Shown here piece by piece: positions 1 to 13,300 of a stretch of 64,000 bases of DNA. The notes below the pieces were generated by a model that saw nothing but the letters and a program-made list of their open reading frames with translations, did no database searches and had not been told where the DNA came from. The stretch's first letter is position 1. Each line of letters starts with the position of its first letter. Location: NCBI RefSeq assembly GCF_023101765.2, contig NC_064212.1, forward strand, positions 4,650,001 to 4,714,000. The letters run 5' to 3'. The position numbers were made by a program, and so were the translations under genes. The stretch comes from Spodoptera frugiperda (taxonomy: Eukaryota > Arthropoda > Insecta > Lepidoptera > Noctuidae).

Positions 1-1481
1 TAAGTAGAGTATAAGGAGAAAAACTCAATTACAAAAACATGTTATTTTGCTAAATTTTGTTCAATGTGACCTCCCTTACGACGAATACATGCCCGAATAT
101 GCTTCCTTATCTCTATGACGGACACTCTTGGACTGAATATGCGTCTTATTTCGTCACTATCTTCAAATAATATGTTTCGGAGAAAAATTCGATACACGGC
201 CAATTCCGTCTACACAAACAAGAAACTTCATGTAAAAATCAACCGTCGTTAGATTTTGGACACCGTGCATGCCATGGAGTTAGACCCCCTGCCAATATAA
301 CGCCTGGGAACCGAGGTATCCAACCATTGCCGTACAGAAGTTCGATAGTGCGCTGGACAAACTAACACAACATCCATTATTAGCCCCAAAAAAGTCAACG
401 AAATCCGAAAAAAGCAAAACCAACGTAAACAGTTCCACGGATACGGTTTTAATTCAAATGTTTGCATGGATATCATTAATAATTATTTGATTGGACCCTA
501 CTTTTCATCTAATAATTTAAATGGTGAGAATTATGAAGAATTTTTGAATGAGCTAGGGTCATTGTTTTAAATTTGAATTTAGAAATAAGATGAATTAACT
601 TAATCTACTTATTGAATTAACTTATTAATTTGATTGACGAATTTGTTCCACACGACGATTGTCAAGTGCACTATCGAACTTCTGTACGGCAATGGTTGGA
701 TACCTCGGTTCCCAGGCGTTATATTGGCAGGGGGTCTAACTCCATGGCATGCACGGTGTCCAAAATCTAACGACGGTTGATTTTTACATGAAGTTTCTTG
801 TTTATGCAGACGGAATTGGCCGTGTATCGAAATTTTTCTCCGAAACATATTTGAAGATAGTGACGAAATAAGACGCATATTCAGTCCAAGAGTGTCCGTC
901 ATAGAGATAAGGAAGCATATTCGGGCATGTATTCGTCGTAAGGGAGGTCACATTGAACAAAATTTAGCAAAATAACATGTTTTTGTAATTGAGTTTTTCT
1001 CCTTATACTCTACTTATCATCAATTAATTCATTTGTTTTTGAGAATTTTGTTGATTATTTTACCTTTCTGGGTAGCTAATAAACCAAGGAAGTTTTTCTA
1101 ATAGTTTGTACGCTTAGTGTCATATATTTTTTTTGAAATAAATCCAGTTTTCTATTGACCAAATTAGTGACACAAAGCAAAATTTGATAAGAAATTACTT
1201 GCTATTTTAAAACGAATGATATGTCTGCCATTATTAGTATTTATAAATGATAACTGATGTATTAGCAACTGATTAAAACTAAAATTACTAAAATCCAACC
1301 AGTATTTTTTTATTTATTGATGTTTTTGTAATCAATTCGGGATTTTTTTACCAAAACCAAAAATGTTGAATATCTCAGAAACTAGCCACTTTCCGCCCAA
1401 GGACCTCAGGGCTAATTTTGTAGGAAATTAGTTGTACTATCACCTCCCGAGAGGAATACGTCGAATTCAAAGTCACCCTGT
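1..1481. mobile_element. Long-inverted-repeat DNA element, copy 1 (left end cut by window)
   Basis: Bases 1-357 are the near-perfect inverse of about 660-1016. The right arm then runs on to a terminus reading ...AAAGTCACCCTG at 1480. The middle (about 358-659) is a non-palindromic loop. The same unit recurs complete at 16143-17688, so the missing left end should lie about 470 bp before the window. Conceptual translations of the arms carry a conserved patch (VIEIRK.IRACIR...GGH.EQ) that resembles the extreme C-terminus of IS630/Tc1-mariner-like DDE transposases. The frame is broken and no catalytic core is present. This copy is non-autonomous. Confidence 0.75.
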
Positions 1482-2011
1482 ATAACAGTAATGAAGTAAC
1501 TAAGTAAGTATAAGATATACGAATATTATGCGTAGGTAAGATACTGGAAACTAGAAAAATAAACTTGATATTTCCTCACTTATTTCTAATACCACGTGAC
1601 GTTTAGTATCATAAAACTTCAAAAATATAAATAAGTAAAGGTTATCTCTATTAGAATAGATTTTATTACACTCGGCCGTAGTAACGGGTGTATAATTATT
1701 ATCTCTATCATAATTACTATTATTTTACAGATAGACCACGAGTAAATTCATAGAATAGTCTAGTATGAAACTTGACTCGATGAAAAAGTTAAATAATTTA
1801 TTAATAATTAATACTAATTGGTTGTACATCGACTTATATGGTCTACACATCTTATGATATAAGTGTGCTGTATTAACTGAACAGTTAAAACTACACAATT
1901 AAATCTTAAAATGTGAATCGTATATCGAAAGATTATTCAGCATTTATAGAGAATATGTTCTATGAAATTTATTAAAAACAGGTTCTATTAAAAGTAAAAT
2001 ATAATAATTAA

Positions 2012-2170
2012 AATATAAATCTGTGTCCCATGAAAATATATTATATTTTTTTTACATCTGGTAACATATAATTCACTTATTAACTATAACATTATAATAA
2101 TTCAAATATAAATCTGTGTCACATGAAAATAAATACAAAAATTTTAATCTGGTAACATTAAATTCACTTA
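2012..2170. repeat. Imperfect tandem duplication of about 80 bp
   Basis: A unit starting AATATAAATCTGTGTC and ending near AATTCACTTATT occurs twice back to back (about 2012-2092 and 2105-2170), with small indels in the AT-rich middle. No coding content is seen. Confidence 0.6.
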
Positions 2171-2407
2171 TTCAAAAATGGAATACTGTCGTTATAATTT
2201 TCGTGCCAGTAATATTATAGTAGACTGACAAGAAAACAAATTACCATACTTGGAAGTAAAGAGCTAACGATGCTCGTTATTTATACACGATCATGAAAGA
2301 CGTAACAAACCAACAAGTGACTGTTGCTTGAGGCTTTTACATTATATTAGAGCTATTAGTTATAAAGGAAGAAATATTACATTCTATTTGTTTTCCTTTT
2401 TATTTTT

Positions 2408-2542
2408 AGACTTGCTTCTGCCAGCGACTTCGCCCTGGTTCCTGTGAGACACAGAGTAGCTATGTGTGTTATCCCAGATCATAATCAGCTCCTTCAACCA
2501 TGTTGGCGTATAAATAACAAACTTTCGCATTTATAATATTAA
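2408..2542 (-). mobile_element. Degenerate Helitron-like fragment
   Basis: It contains CTTCTGCCAGCGACTTCGCC and ends in CTTTCGCATTTATAATATTA. Both match the termini of the better-preserved copy at 13313-13484. The interior has diverged and no protein is encoded. Confidence 0.5.
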
Positions 2543-2543
2543 T

Positions 2544-2655
2544 GTCGTACTCGGTGACATTTAATGATCATTTAAACGATTTCTTAGTAACGATTTTGTA
2601 ACGAAAGCAATTCTTAAGTAATCATTTAATGACTGAGACTCTGAGTACGGCGGTT
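2544..2655. mobile_element. Palindromic MITE fragment (GTACTC...GAGTACGGC family)
   Basis: The ends are inverted copies: GTCGTACTCGGTGACATTTAA on the left and AATGACTGAGACTCTGAGTA near the right. The middle has the TTAGTAACGATTTTGT core shared with 22874-22970 and 13128-13258. It is short and non-coding. It abuts the Helitron-like fragment. Confidence 0.55.
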
Positions 2656-4000
2656 AGTGACACAAGTAAGATTCAAATATTAACTCATGCTTCTGTCGCT
2701 GGCGTTCAGACACAAGTATAATGCAATTATTAACTCATGCTTTTATCCCAAGGAGGTGAAGAGGTAAAGTGCAGAATGCCACTTACTGGGTACCTTCTTT
2801 TTAATACATTTTCAAATCAAATCACTTTAATGCATCCATAGTGTACAGTGTGGTCTACAATTTTACACAGTAATATGTTCCAACAATGGGCCCTATTATT
2901 TAAGTACTCATTAATTAGTACCTAGGCACCTATTTCATGTTACTAGCACAGTTCTATTTGCTTCTCTGTTAAATAAGTAACGTCCATTGCGATAAGTGTT
3001 ACTAACTGCAGACGCGGCGATACCTTTGTCCAATCACAATGACTTCTAAGATAACTCCTCTATATTTAGATCTTACACAGTTAAGCATGCTTGGTTAAAA
3101 AAATAATAACTTAATAACAGAAACACATGATAATTCGATAATTCTCAGTGATGTTATCGTTTCTCATAAAAATTGTGCCAATGATAAAATTTGACAAACA
3201 ATGACGCGAGTCCAATAAAAACTTGCGAATGTGACGCACAGACAAACTAGATATAAATAACATGGGGTCAATAGGACATCGCAGATTTGATTGTTACCCG
3301 ATATAGGTAAATATTATTCGATCATGTGTTCACTGATGCAACACTGTGGACTATTCACAAAAATATCGAAAATCGCTTGTTTTTCTGCGATTATAATTAC
3401 GTAGGTACATACTTGCACATGTTTCATACCCACACTCCAAGATTATTTGCCTTTATCATATTTCGTTTGGGCTAAAAATAAAAAGTTCGTAACATTAACG
3501 TTTAAACGTACATGAAGTATCGAATGTGAGTGGCACGCAATTTTTATAGAGCGCTCGTAATAATTTTATGTGCCTAGCTTTATGGCTACATTTTCATAGC
3601 TTTAAATAAGACATCTCTATATACAACGCAGGTATATAACAGTGCGAATAACTTTTCCTTCTCAATAAATTGCTAAGAGTAATTTTTATGTGCGCGGATG
3701 TTATTCGCAACGGCTTCCTACAACTTCTACAAAGTATGTAGCAAACTTCCGTAATCTCTATTTTAGTCACGCAATAAAAGTCTAGCTGTAACCTAGTAAA
3801 GTGCTTTGTCGGCAGACCTGTTAGACGTCGCGTGCGCTAGTAAACTTCAGTACGCCACTTTAGAAGCGTGTAAACATTCATCCGCAACATTAAATGCCAA
3901 CAAATAATTTACTGAAGCACGTCAGCCTCAGAGTGACTAAATCTGTCCAGCATCAGTCATCATTTACTCTCTAATTTTATATCTTTGTTCAGTGAACGTT

Positions 4001-4327
4001 CACTGAAGGAGTAGCGACTGCTTAATCGCGTTTTAAAACGATCCGGAGCGTGGAAGACGACATGCCAACTGTGAGCGCGCGGCTGGGCGGGCGTCGAGTG
4101 CAGGGCGGGCGGGTTTGCGCAAGCGCGGCGGGCGGGCGGCGCCGGTGTGACGTACCGCGCTCAGCTGACGCCGCGGCTCGGCGGTGACGCGTCGCCGCCA
4201 CGCATCGATCCCGCACGTCTGTTGCGAATATCTACCGGTGCCGGGTAACGCCGCTGTCCACCCGCTAGTGAGCAACGTGTTATCCGTTCGAGAGTGCACG
4301 CTTCGTGCTGTGTTTACCTAAATCCCG
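4001..4327 (+). promoter_or_regulatory. GC-rich promoter / 5' UTR of varicose
   Basis: A sharp GC- and CpG-rich island (about 4026-4300) stands out from AT-rich surroundings just upstream of the first coding ATG. No convincing TATA box is visible, which fits a broad CpG-type promoter and 5' UTR. Open frames on the minus strand here are side effects of the base composition. The exact transcription start cannot be set from sequence alone. Confidence 0.55.
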
Positions 4328-7300
4328 ATGATGGTGCGACGCAGCGGACGATACACTGTTAACTGGCGAGGATTTAAGGATTTCGCCTTCGGAAATAAAC
4401 CTCCCGATGAAGGTGAGTTTGTGCCCACTGTTGACTGAGATTGGATAGTGCAAATCTTAAATCATAGCATAACCTCAAACGAGTGTTTCGGTATGAGAAA
4501 TATAGCAAACAATTGAAATAGTTTCGAATTCTTGAGAGTAAAATCACGAATAACATCGTAAAAGCGTGTGCGAGGCTAAGAAAATTATGATAATTTTCTA
4601 GTCTGTGCGTAACCACTAGCAATTTCTCACACCTGCCAAATATGTTTCTAAGATCTTATACAATACACATTCTTAACAGTTTAGTATACCAAATAAACAG
4701 CTTGCAGTAATAAATTCACGTTTTTAGAACGTTTACAGTCTGTTATTAGAGGTATTATCTGTATCGGTTCTCCCAGGTACACAGTATCACCTCAAAGAGA
4801 TAAATCTCAGGTACCATGTAGCTTGCAAAAACATAATAAAAATAAAATCGGTATTGCACCAGTACGTACCCACGTACTTTTTATTTATGGTGCGGCAATA
4901 TATTAGATTCTTGTTAAGATATTTAGCTACGAGTTTCAGAAAAACTGGTTTACACCGGAGAGTTTTATAAAAACAACATTCTCATATTTATCTTTTATTT
5001 AAAAAAGTAATAGGAAATACCGAATACTAACCAGTAACACAAAATAAAATATGTGAAAAATTACGGCGAGAGGAAGAAAATCGAGAAAAATTATGTAACG
5101 GACTTATTTTGACAAATATGGATGTCGAACCTTATAAAAATATTTCTAATTTTCCCAAGATTGTCCCTGATACCTATGCTAAGTTACGACCTATTATAAT
5201 AATGTTATTGTCTAGACTTCCACTTCTAGAGACAAATGACAATCGATTGTTTTACGTTTCTATGCCTACGAAGCCAACCACGCTGTTTAAAAATACGTAA
5301 CCCGAGATATCAGTGCATCTTTCAAAAAATTTTTTTCGTCTCACCTATATGGTTGCTATGGATAGGACATTGTGAAATAATGTAAGGTAGGCACAATAAG
5401 AAAAGACAAAATAGCTTAGATTTTATGAAAACTTTCATCAAAATTGGTTTGTCCGGTACATAATTAGTTTTTTAGAATTAATTAAAAGTATTGAGAAAGT
5501 GGAAAATTAAGTGTGTTTTTATTAAAAATGTATCAATTCTTAAAAACTAATTATGATATCTCGTTAAATCAATTTTCGTTGAAAGTTTTAATTAAAATCT
5601 AATAATCTACCAGGTTTAAAAGCAGGCAGGTATAATCCCAGTTTCAGAAAAAGGTTAGGAACCATGACGTCTATCATAGAGCCCTGCTGTTGTGAAGGAT
5701 CAAGTATGAAAAAGTTACCTTAATAGACAATTTGCTCTAGGACAATTCCACATAGAAGTATAGAATTTTAAGTTATTGTAGCCACACACGAATTCTAAAT
5801 TCCTAAATTGACTACTTAGTTACACCTATTATAATAATGTTATTGTCTAGACATCCAGTTCTAGAGACAAATGACAATCGATTGTTTTACGTTTCTATGC
5901 CTACGAAGCCAACCACGCTGTTTAAAAATCGTAACCCACATTTTGAAAAATAAACCATAGCCTGTAAAAGTAAGTCGGGTTTTAGCCTTCCTAACGCTAA
6001 AACTCCAGAACGGACGAACCTATTTCCACGGTTTTGCATTCGTTGAAATGGTCTTGCGTTCCGTGAGATTTACAGCAAAGCAAATTCAGAAAAAAAACAA
6101 GAGAAAAGCAAGAAAACAGGAAAAATCATTGGTGGCGAAATGGAGTTCGCCGGGTTATTAAATATCTGAAGCATTATTCTTAATCATTTTCCCAAATCTC
6201 ATTATCTAGATAATAGCTTCCTTCGAAAGCTCATGAACTTTTAATTAAATTCTTATCTTTTACCGCAGAAAAATGGGCTAGGCTCTTACTCTATGCGCTA
6301 AACGGCTAGACTACGTTCGTTCCTAGCACGTTTAGATTTCATGAATATTAAACAGATATGTATACAGGAACATTAACAGATTTCCTGCTATGTCTGTCAT
6401 GTTGTAGACATAAATCATTAGTAATGGTGGAATTAAAGAAACTGAATAGTGTGGCAGAGCCATGCTTCGGCACATATGGGTCGACTAAACCGAAGTGATA
6501 CCACGGCCTCACAGAATACCTACGTGAAACAATACTTACGTTGTATTTCGTTGTGTGAGTGAGGTTACCGGAGGCCCAATTACCCCTTCCCAATCCCCTA
6601 TTCCCCAACAATCCTAACTAATTTGATTAAATTCCTAACCCCCAAAAGGCTGACAACACATTTATAATGCCTCTGATGTTAGGGTGACCATGGGCGGCGG
6701 TGATTGCATACCATATTGAAAGTAGTGTACATGAAAATGACAAAATGTTCACTCTGTGTGGACTGGTCATATTAACTAGACATCTGATGATGCTGGTATG
6801 GTATGAGAACATAACTTTCATATATTTTCTCACAGAAGTGAGTTTCTTTATGGGGACGAAGACAGAAGAAGCATAATTATTATACCAACTTCGAGTAACT
6901 TGGGATATAGTCAAGATGCGTATTTTCGCGGTTCACTAACCAACCACGTACCAGATGGAATGGCAATAAATGTCGTAAAACATACAAGGGTTTAACATAC
7001 AGAGAGACAACACATAATTAGAGACAACAGACAACACATTACGCCGTTACGCATAGCTAATTACATTAGCGTCTGATCTATACCAGATGTCCTGATTTTC
7101 TGTAGTGACCTCATGTAACCACTAACTAACTAACTCGTATCTACAGATTTATCGGTCAATTTCAATATTTATTTATGTGATAGGGCAGGCACCGGCCACA
7201 CCAAATTCGTTGGGGTATTAGGAATTTGAAGATTGGGAATGGGAAAGAAGAAACACAAAGCAAGCGTTATTTCACGTTGTGAGGCCGTGGTATCAATCCA

Positions 7301-10300
7301 ATCGCGACAGCGATCTGCGGACTACCTAACGGGATACCGGAGCTCCGGCTTGAAAAGCAGGAGTAGGGACTGGGGGGTTTTTAGACAGTAATAGTCTGAC
7401 ACTCCCTCTCGCCTCAAATCATTAGATAATTTTGCCCCTTTAAAAAAAATTGCTCATTCGGCCTGCTCTCCCATACTTAATCTTCATCAAACTATCTAAG
7501 TAGTCTGAGCTCTGAGCCTTTTAAATACCTACTAATTTTAATTAATATTAGCCGTGTTAGTAGGTATGTATGAACGATGTACGTGCTTCACAATAACGGC
7601 TATGTTGCGTGCTATCCGCCCTGTAATAATGTCGCAATTAGCTATGTAAATCTAACTTGCTACCTACTCAGATTTCTAGCACGTATTTTTAATTTTTAAG
7701 GCCTTATAAATGTATTCCTTTAGGAATCAACTGTCGTTATTAATAGGGACAGTTTAACGGTTGTTTTGTAGGTAATTTCTTACTATCTGCGATAAGGAAG
7801 GGCACCCAACTCTATCTTTAATTTTTTTTATAAAAATGTTGCCCCATAATGGGATTTTCTTCTGTGTCACAGGCCCGTTTACAAATATACAAGTTCACAT
7901 TCACGTAACACCCAGACCCGAAACAAGAAAACAACAGTGTGATGTGGATCATACAAAGAGTTGCTCCGTGCAAAATTCGAACCCGCTACACGTGGCGCGG
8001 CAACCGGTTACCGAGCCACCGCACCAACCGTACAGTCTCTAACGATGACATCTCTCTGAAATGTTACCATCATAAAAATGAATAAAAGAATTCGCCAGCC
8101 CCTTTCTTCCACGAAAAAGGTTTGCGCGTATTTAATAATAAATCATTGTTGTTTACTCGTCTACTTTTCTGTTGTTTAACTCTCTTAACGACTGTCCTAA
8201 TATTCACAAGGGGACAACAGCTTAATGTATCAAAGAGTCTCAATATCAACCAATGCGCGGGGTTTAATGGCTTAACTAGGGCGCGAAGGAATCGTAAAAT
8301 GTTTAAACTTAAACCCAACTATTTCACTTAAGCACAGTAGGTATTTATGTTTACATAACACAACCGTAGTTTACACCATAATAACTAAATGGGTTTTGTT
8401 TACCCCATAACATCATGATCATCATCATCAGCCGGAAGACGTCCACTTGAACAAAGGCCTTCCCCTTAGTCCTCTACCCTATAACGTCATCAGAAAAAAA
8501 AAAACATTTCAATTATAATCGACCATGACAATGGTCAATGACAGAACTACCTACGTTCCCGGAAACAGGAAAGAATTATATCGAGCCTATTTAATATTTT
8601 CAACGTAAATATTTCCTTCAAGAAAACGTAATCTATCTTCAAGGTAGATACTTTGAACCTCGTAACACGTAGGTAATAATAGCATTAGAAAATTAGAAGA
8701 CGAACAAGTAAATAAACAACGTAGCCTCGTAATCCCATACATCTTTTTTCATTGCATTGATATCTTCAATTGATTACCTACAAGAGCAATCTGGCCCAAA
8801 CAAATGCCTTTTCCCATACTTTTTTATACAAACAGTTGTCTCAATCAATAACACACAGTGTATGTAATATTGGCGGAATGAGGTTGCGTGTGTGATGACC
8901 TTTGTGTCAATAAAGCTCGTATAAAAAAATCAATGTGTCACAGATACATGGTTGATGGTTATCATACTCCCCTAGCGACTAAGCCCGGGCCAGGGTTACA
9001 GGCGTGGGTCGGAGCGTAACAGGGATTATGTTTTTAAATGCCAATGGGAAATGTTATTAGGTAAAAAAACCTTCACAGAAAGAGTTAATTTAGTCACTGC
9101 CCTTTGTGGTTATTTTAGCGCGCGAACTACCCACGTCACGGCGCCGGCGTTTTGTGAAAGCTTCTAGTTATAAGTAGTTTAAGCTTTTGATTACCTTTTT
9201 TTTGAGGGGCGAAATCATCGTATTACCCCTCGACTAAAAACCACCCTGTTCCTTCTTCTGCTTTTCCAGCCGGAGCCCCGGTAAACCCACTAGGTAGTCC
9301 ACAGTTCCGGATCAAGCTTTTGATTACCTAAGTTAAAATTAGGTTTTAAGTTAAACCTTTATGGCTTAGTTAACATATTTTATTTAATGATTTAACTATT
9401 ATGGGGAAGCTCAAAGCAATTTATTGTTTTAGAAAAGGAAGAAGAGAAACCTGAGGAGGATTTAGCTAATCATGAAGTTATATTTTTAAAAAGCATCGTT
9501 GAGAGTCCAGACTTTGGAAGGAAGTATGAGGTATGAATATTTTATTTCTCATTCGCCGTTACAAAATAAACAAGACGCTTTTCCGGTTTCGCTTTCTAAT
9601 ATTTTCTTTATTGTAACGTGTACAAAAAATTTACACAAAAATTGACATTATAATTTTACTCAAATTACAAAAACAGTAAATTTTTGTGCGATTTTTTTTC
9701 CAATATCCAATCAGATTTTTACAAAACGTGCATTACACGTTCCACCGAGTTAAACATGTAATCATATTGCTATCCTTTTCTAATGCTTTACAGTGTCGCT
9801 TTGTAACAAAGAACGGTTTCATTCTCTTTGAACTGACAGACACGGTGCCCTAGCGATACACACACACAAAATCAATAAACTGTGGCATAATTTTGAATGT
9901 TACGTCAAGGAAGTAAGGTTAAAAATTGTGTACAGTTGTCACTAGCAACTGTCAAAAGTTGCAGTTGGAAAACAAGATTGTGTGAAATCGTGCTTGTGTT
10001 CGTTTGGGTGTGTTCTTTTATTACAACAAAAACATATTTAGTACATAAATGTGGCTGTTTTCTGCAACTCTCTCCAGTAACGGCCAGTAAATAGTTGATT
10101 TATTTCTTATTGGAAATACGACGTAGTATCCGAGTAGTATTATTGCAGTTTTCATTCAACAATTTAACGACAAGTGCCACGCCTATAAATGCTCGTAGCT
10201 CGTATTTTGGAGTGCCAACAGCCGTTCCTGGGTTCTATTTTAATTACTGGTGAGTGTTGTTATTGCAGTCTATCGATTCGGAAGAGGACTTGATCGTAAA

Positions 10301-13300
10301 ACCTGTCTCGTTGGGCAACGTAAACATAATACGGTCGCTGAGCGAGTACCGTGGCAACAATATACGAACTATTGAACAAGCCGAACTAGCTATTATTGTG
10401 TCCAGGGCACACTTTAAGGTACGTACGCCCCTTCCAATATTAGCCAGCCTTCAGCGACGTGTTTACAAAGTAACACAAATATTTACTGCACGATTTAGTA
10501 ATAGATGCCAGTTTAATGAGTGCTCCACCAGATTTACTGCACTTGCTATTGATTTTCTAATGAATATTAAGACATTTCGATCGTATTGTTAAAGTAAACG
10601 TTTCCATGAATATAAATACTAGCTAAACACTTCTGAGTAGTGTTTTGTTTTGGAAATAAACTCTGTTTAAGTTATCTTGATGAAATATTAAAGTAATGTA
10701 TTTTATTCCAGGCTCTAATAGATGCTCATGACCAAATAGGTGCAATTTGGCTAGACCGAGGTTCTGGTATTGATGAGAAGCCTGCCCTGCCGGAGACAGA
10801 AGGCAATAAGGACACAGCAGAGGGCTCCACTGAGGAGAACGGTGACATGCCTGTGGAAACTGTCAAAGTTGTGGGCCTTAGGAAAGTGCCTGGACAGCCT
10901 TTAGGTTTAACTGTAAGTAAATAAAAATGTTTTGATGTTTTAAGTGAACTAGTTAGGACTTACCTTTAATAATTAGGGTTCAATAACCCTTAAACAGCAA
11001 TCAGCTTAGTTATAAACAATTATAAAATAATTACTTTGTTCTATGTTTTTGACAAGAAGTTCTAACTTTACTGATATGATCCACAACCTAATGACTTTCT
11101 CTTACTCTATATATGTCAATGAAGTAATAAAACATTACTCATATGTACATAATAAATATTTTTCTACCTTAACTTCTATGTAGCAAGTTTCTAATAAGTA
11201 ATGCGCCTACCACACGTGCATGCTTGACCGCAGTTTTATTTTATTTTTATTTATTTTTTTTTATTTATTTATTTCACACCTTACATCTACCATTACAGGA
11301 CATGCCTAATGCGGCAGACAGGTTCTTATTACACTACACTAACATAAATAACACATATATAACAAAACAACATATTCTATAGCTACTCAAACTCATAACT
11401 TATCACCCTATAAGTGGCTACAGTGAAGTCATTCAGTGAGCACGAAAACAAATCCAGGTGGTTGGCTATGGCATTAAGCGTGCGCACGGCGCGCGTCAGC
11501 GGCGCTCGCTGCAGCAGGTTGGTGCGCGCGCGGCACCGCCAGTTTAAAATATCCTACCATGCCCAACACAAAAAGTGTCGGGTATAGTAATGGATAACCT
11601 GGGTACACCTGATAATACTTCAAGTAGAGAAATCTTGCAAACTTATTTTGAATCCTCTCTAGCATGAGTTTATATTTGGCCTCACTAGGTCCCCAGACGG
11701 CTGCACTGTATTCGAGGTGACTTCTAACCAGAGCGTCATAAAGAACTTTTAAAGCCTTAATATTGTTAAATTCATGCGCCTGTCTTAAAATAAAACCTAA
11801 ATTTCTATAAGCCCTACTACATATATTTACTACGTGTTTCCTAAAATTTAAATCAGTTGAAAAACAAATTCCAAGGTCTCTTACTTCCTCGACTCTTTTC
11901 AACGGCTCCCCCTCCATTTCATACCGATGACGTCGTGGGTTGCGGGCACGAGTGAATGACATCACTGAACACTTGGAGATATTGAAGTAAAGTTTATTTT
12001 CCTGGCTCCATTTGGTTACTTTGTCTATATTCTCCTGGAGTACTTCATGATCAGTGACGTCCCTCACTACGCGGAACAGTTTCAGATCATCAGCAAAAAG
12101 TAGACAATATGACTCCTGCACCGTCGCCGGCAAATCATCCATCATCAGTATGAAGAGTAGGGGCCCCAAATTACTGCCCTGACTTACGCCAGGCCTCATG
12201 ACTTGCGCATGCCAGCTTGTACACTGAACACTGTGCGTGTAGTTGGTAAAACGGTAGCATGCGCAAACTCCAATGCTTGGCTTGATGGTTTTTAAACTTG
12301 CTTGAAATTCTGGCATGCGCAAGCTATACTTGTACAAACTTGTCTGCGCGTGTGGTTGGTAGTTCAGTGTTCAAGCCGCTCTCAGTTTAGTCGAGTGGAG
12401 TAACTGTACGCGCACGGTCGTTAAAAATGGCGGATTTACTATTGCGGATTTGTAAATAATTCCGCCAATCGCTTGGCTCATCTCTTAAATCCTTGAGTAG
12501 ATGTATATGTATGTGAATGAATTTTTCTATTCAACAGCCATTTTTTTGTCCACTTTGATCGTTTACACTTTAACTTTTGTATTTTCTTTTTTTCACAAGC
12601 ACACACTTGAAAAATAATAGCAGAAGAAATAGTTCTTCATTGGGAACCATTGTTTCCACGTCGACAAGAATGTGGCTTGCGCGTACTTAACTGTGCCGTG
12701 TGGTAGACACATCCATGTTCAGTCTTTTCATGCGACAAGCATGTGCAATTAAAACTGTGGTCAGGCATGTACGTGTGGTAGGCGCATAAGCATGTATTAC
12801 CTAAGTATATCTTTTATAATTTCTATTTTTTTAAATTATGTCTTTATTATCCCAGGTAACGACTGATGAGCATGGCCAGCTCATAGTAGCTAGGATATTA
12901 GCGGGCAGTGCCGCAGCAAAACAAGCTTTAGTGTCAGTAGGAGATGTACTGTTAGAAGTAGATGGAGTTAACATTAACTCCGAAGACCAGCTCAAGGAAG
13001 CCGTAGCGAAGCCCAACGATAGGATCACACTTAAAGTTGGGCCAAACCTCAAAGAAAAGACTGCTCAGTTATCTAATAAGCTTAGTGTAAGTATTGTAAC
13101 TTTTTATGTTTGTGTAACTTACTGCTATATTGAGTGACATTTAATGATTACATTAACTATTGCTTAGTAACTTGCTTAGTAGATTTTGTTCCGAAAACAA
13201 TTGTTAAAGACTGGGTTAAGTTAGTATTCAATGACTCTGAGTGTGGTGTTTATTCCTGAATAATGCTACTTACGTTTGTGTTGTACTTTCTAAATATCTC

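Larger units (their letters stand above)
1482..4000. other. Intergenic AT-rich stretch
   Basis: No coding exon is recognised on either strand. The stretch holds a short direct repeat (2012-2170), a Helitron-like fragment (2408-2542) and a palindromic MITE fragment (2544-2655). The rest is unremarkable AT-rich DNA leading into the varicose promoter. Confidence 0.6.

Noticed and set aside
4022..4299. Minus-strand frames in the varicose GC island
   Set aside because: Arg/Ala/Pro-rich frames are expected by chance in CpG-rich DNA; they lack splice support or family match.
12338..12786. Extension of the LINE protein upstream to 12337
   Set aside because: The first ~45 residues of that frame come from the TIR element sequence, which resumes at about 12206; they are not reverse transcriptase.
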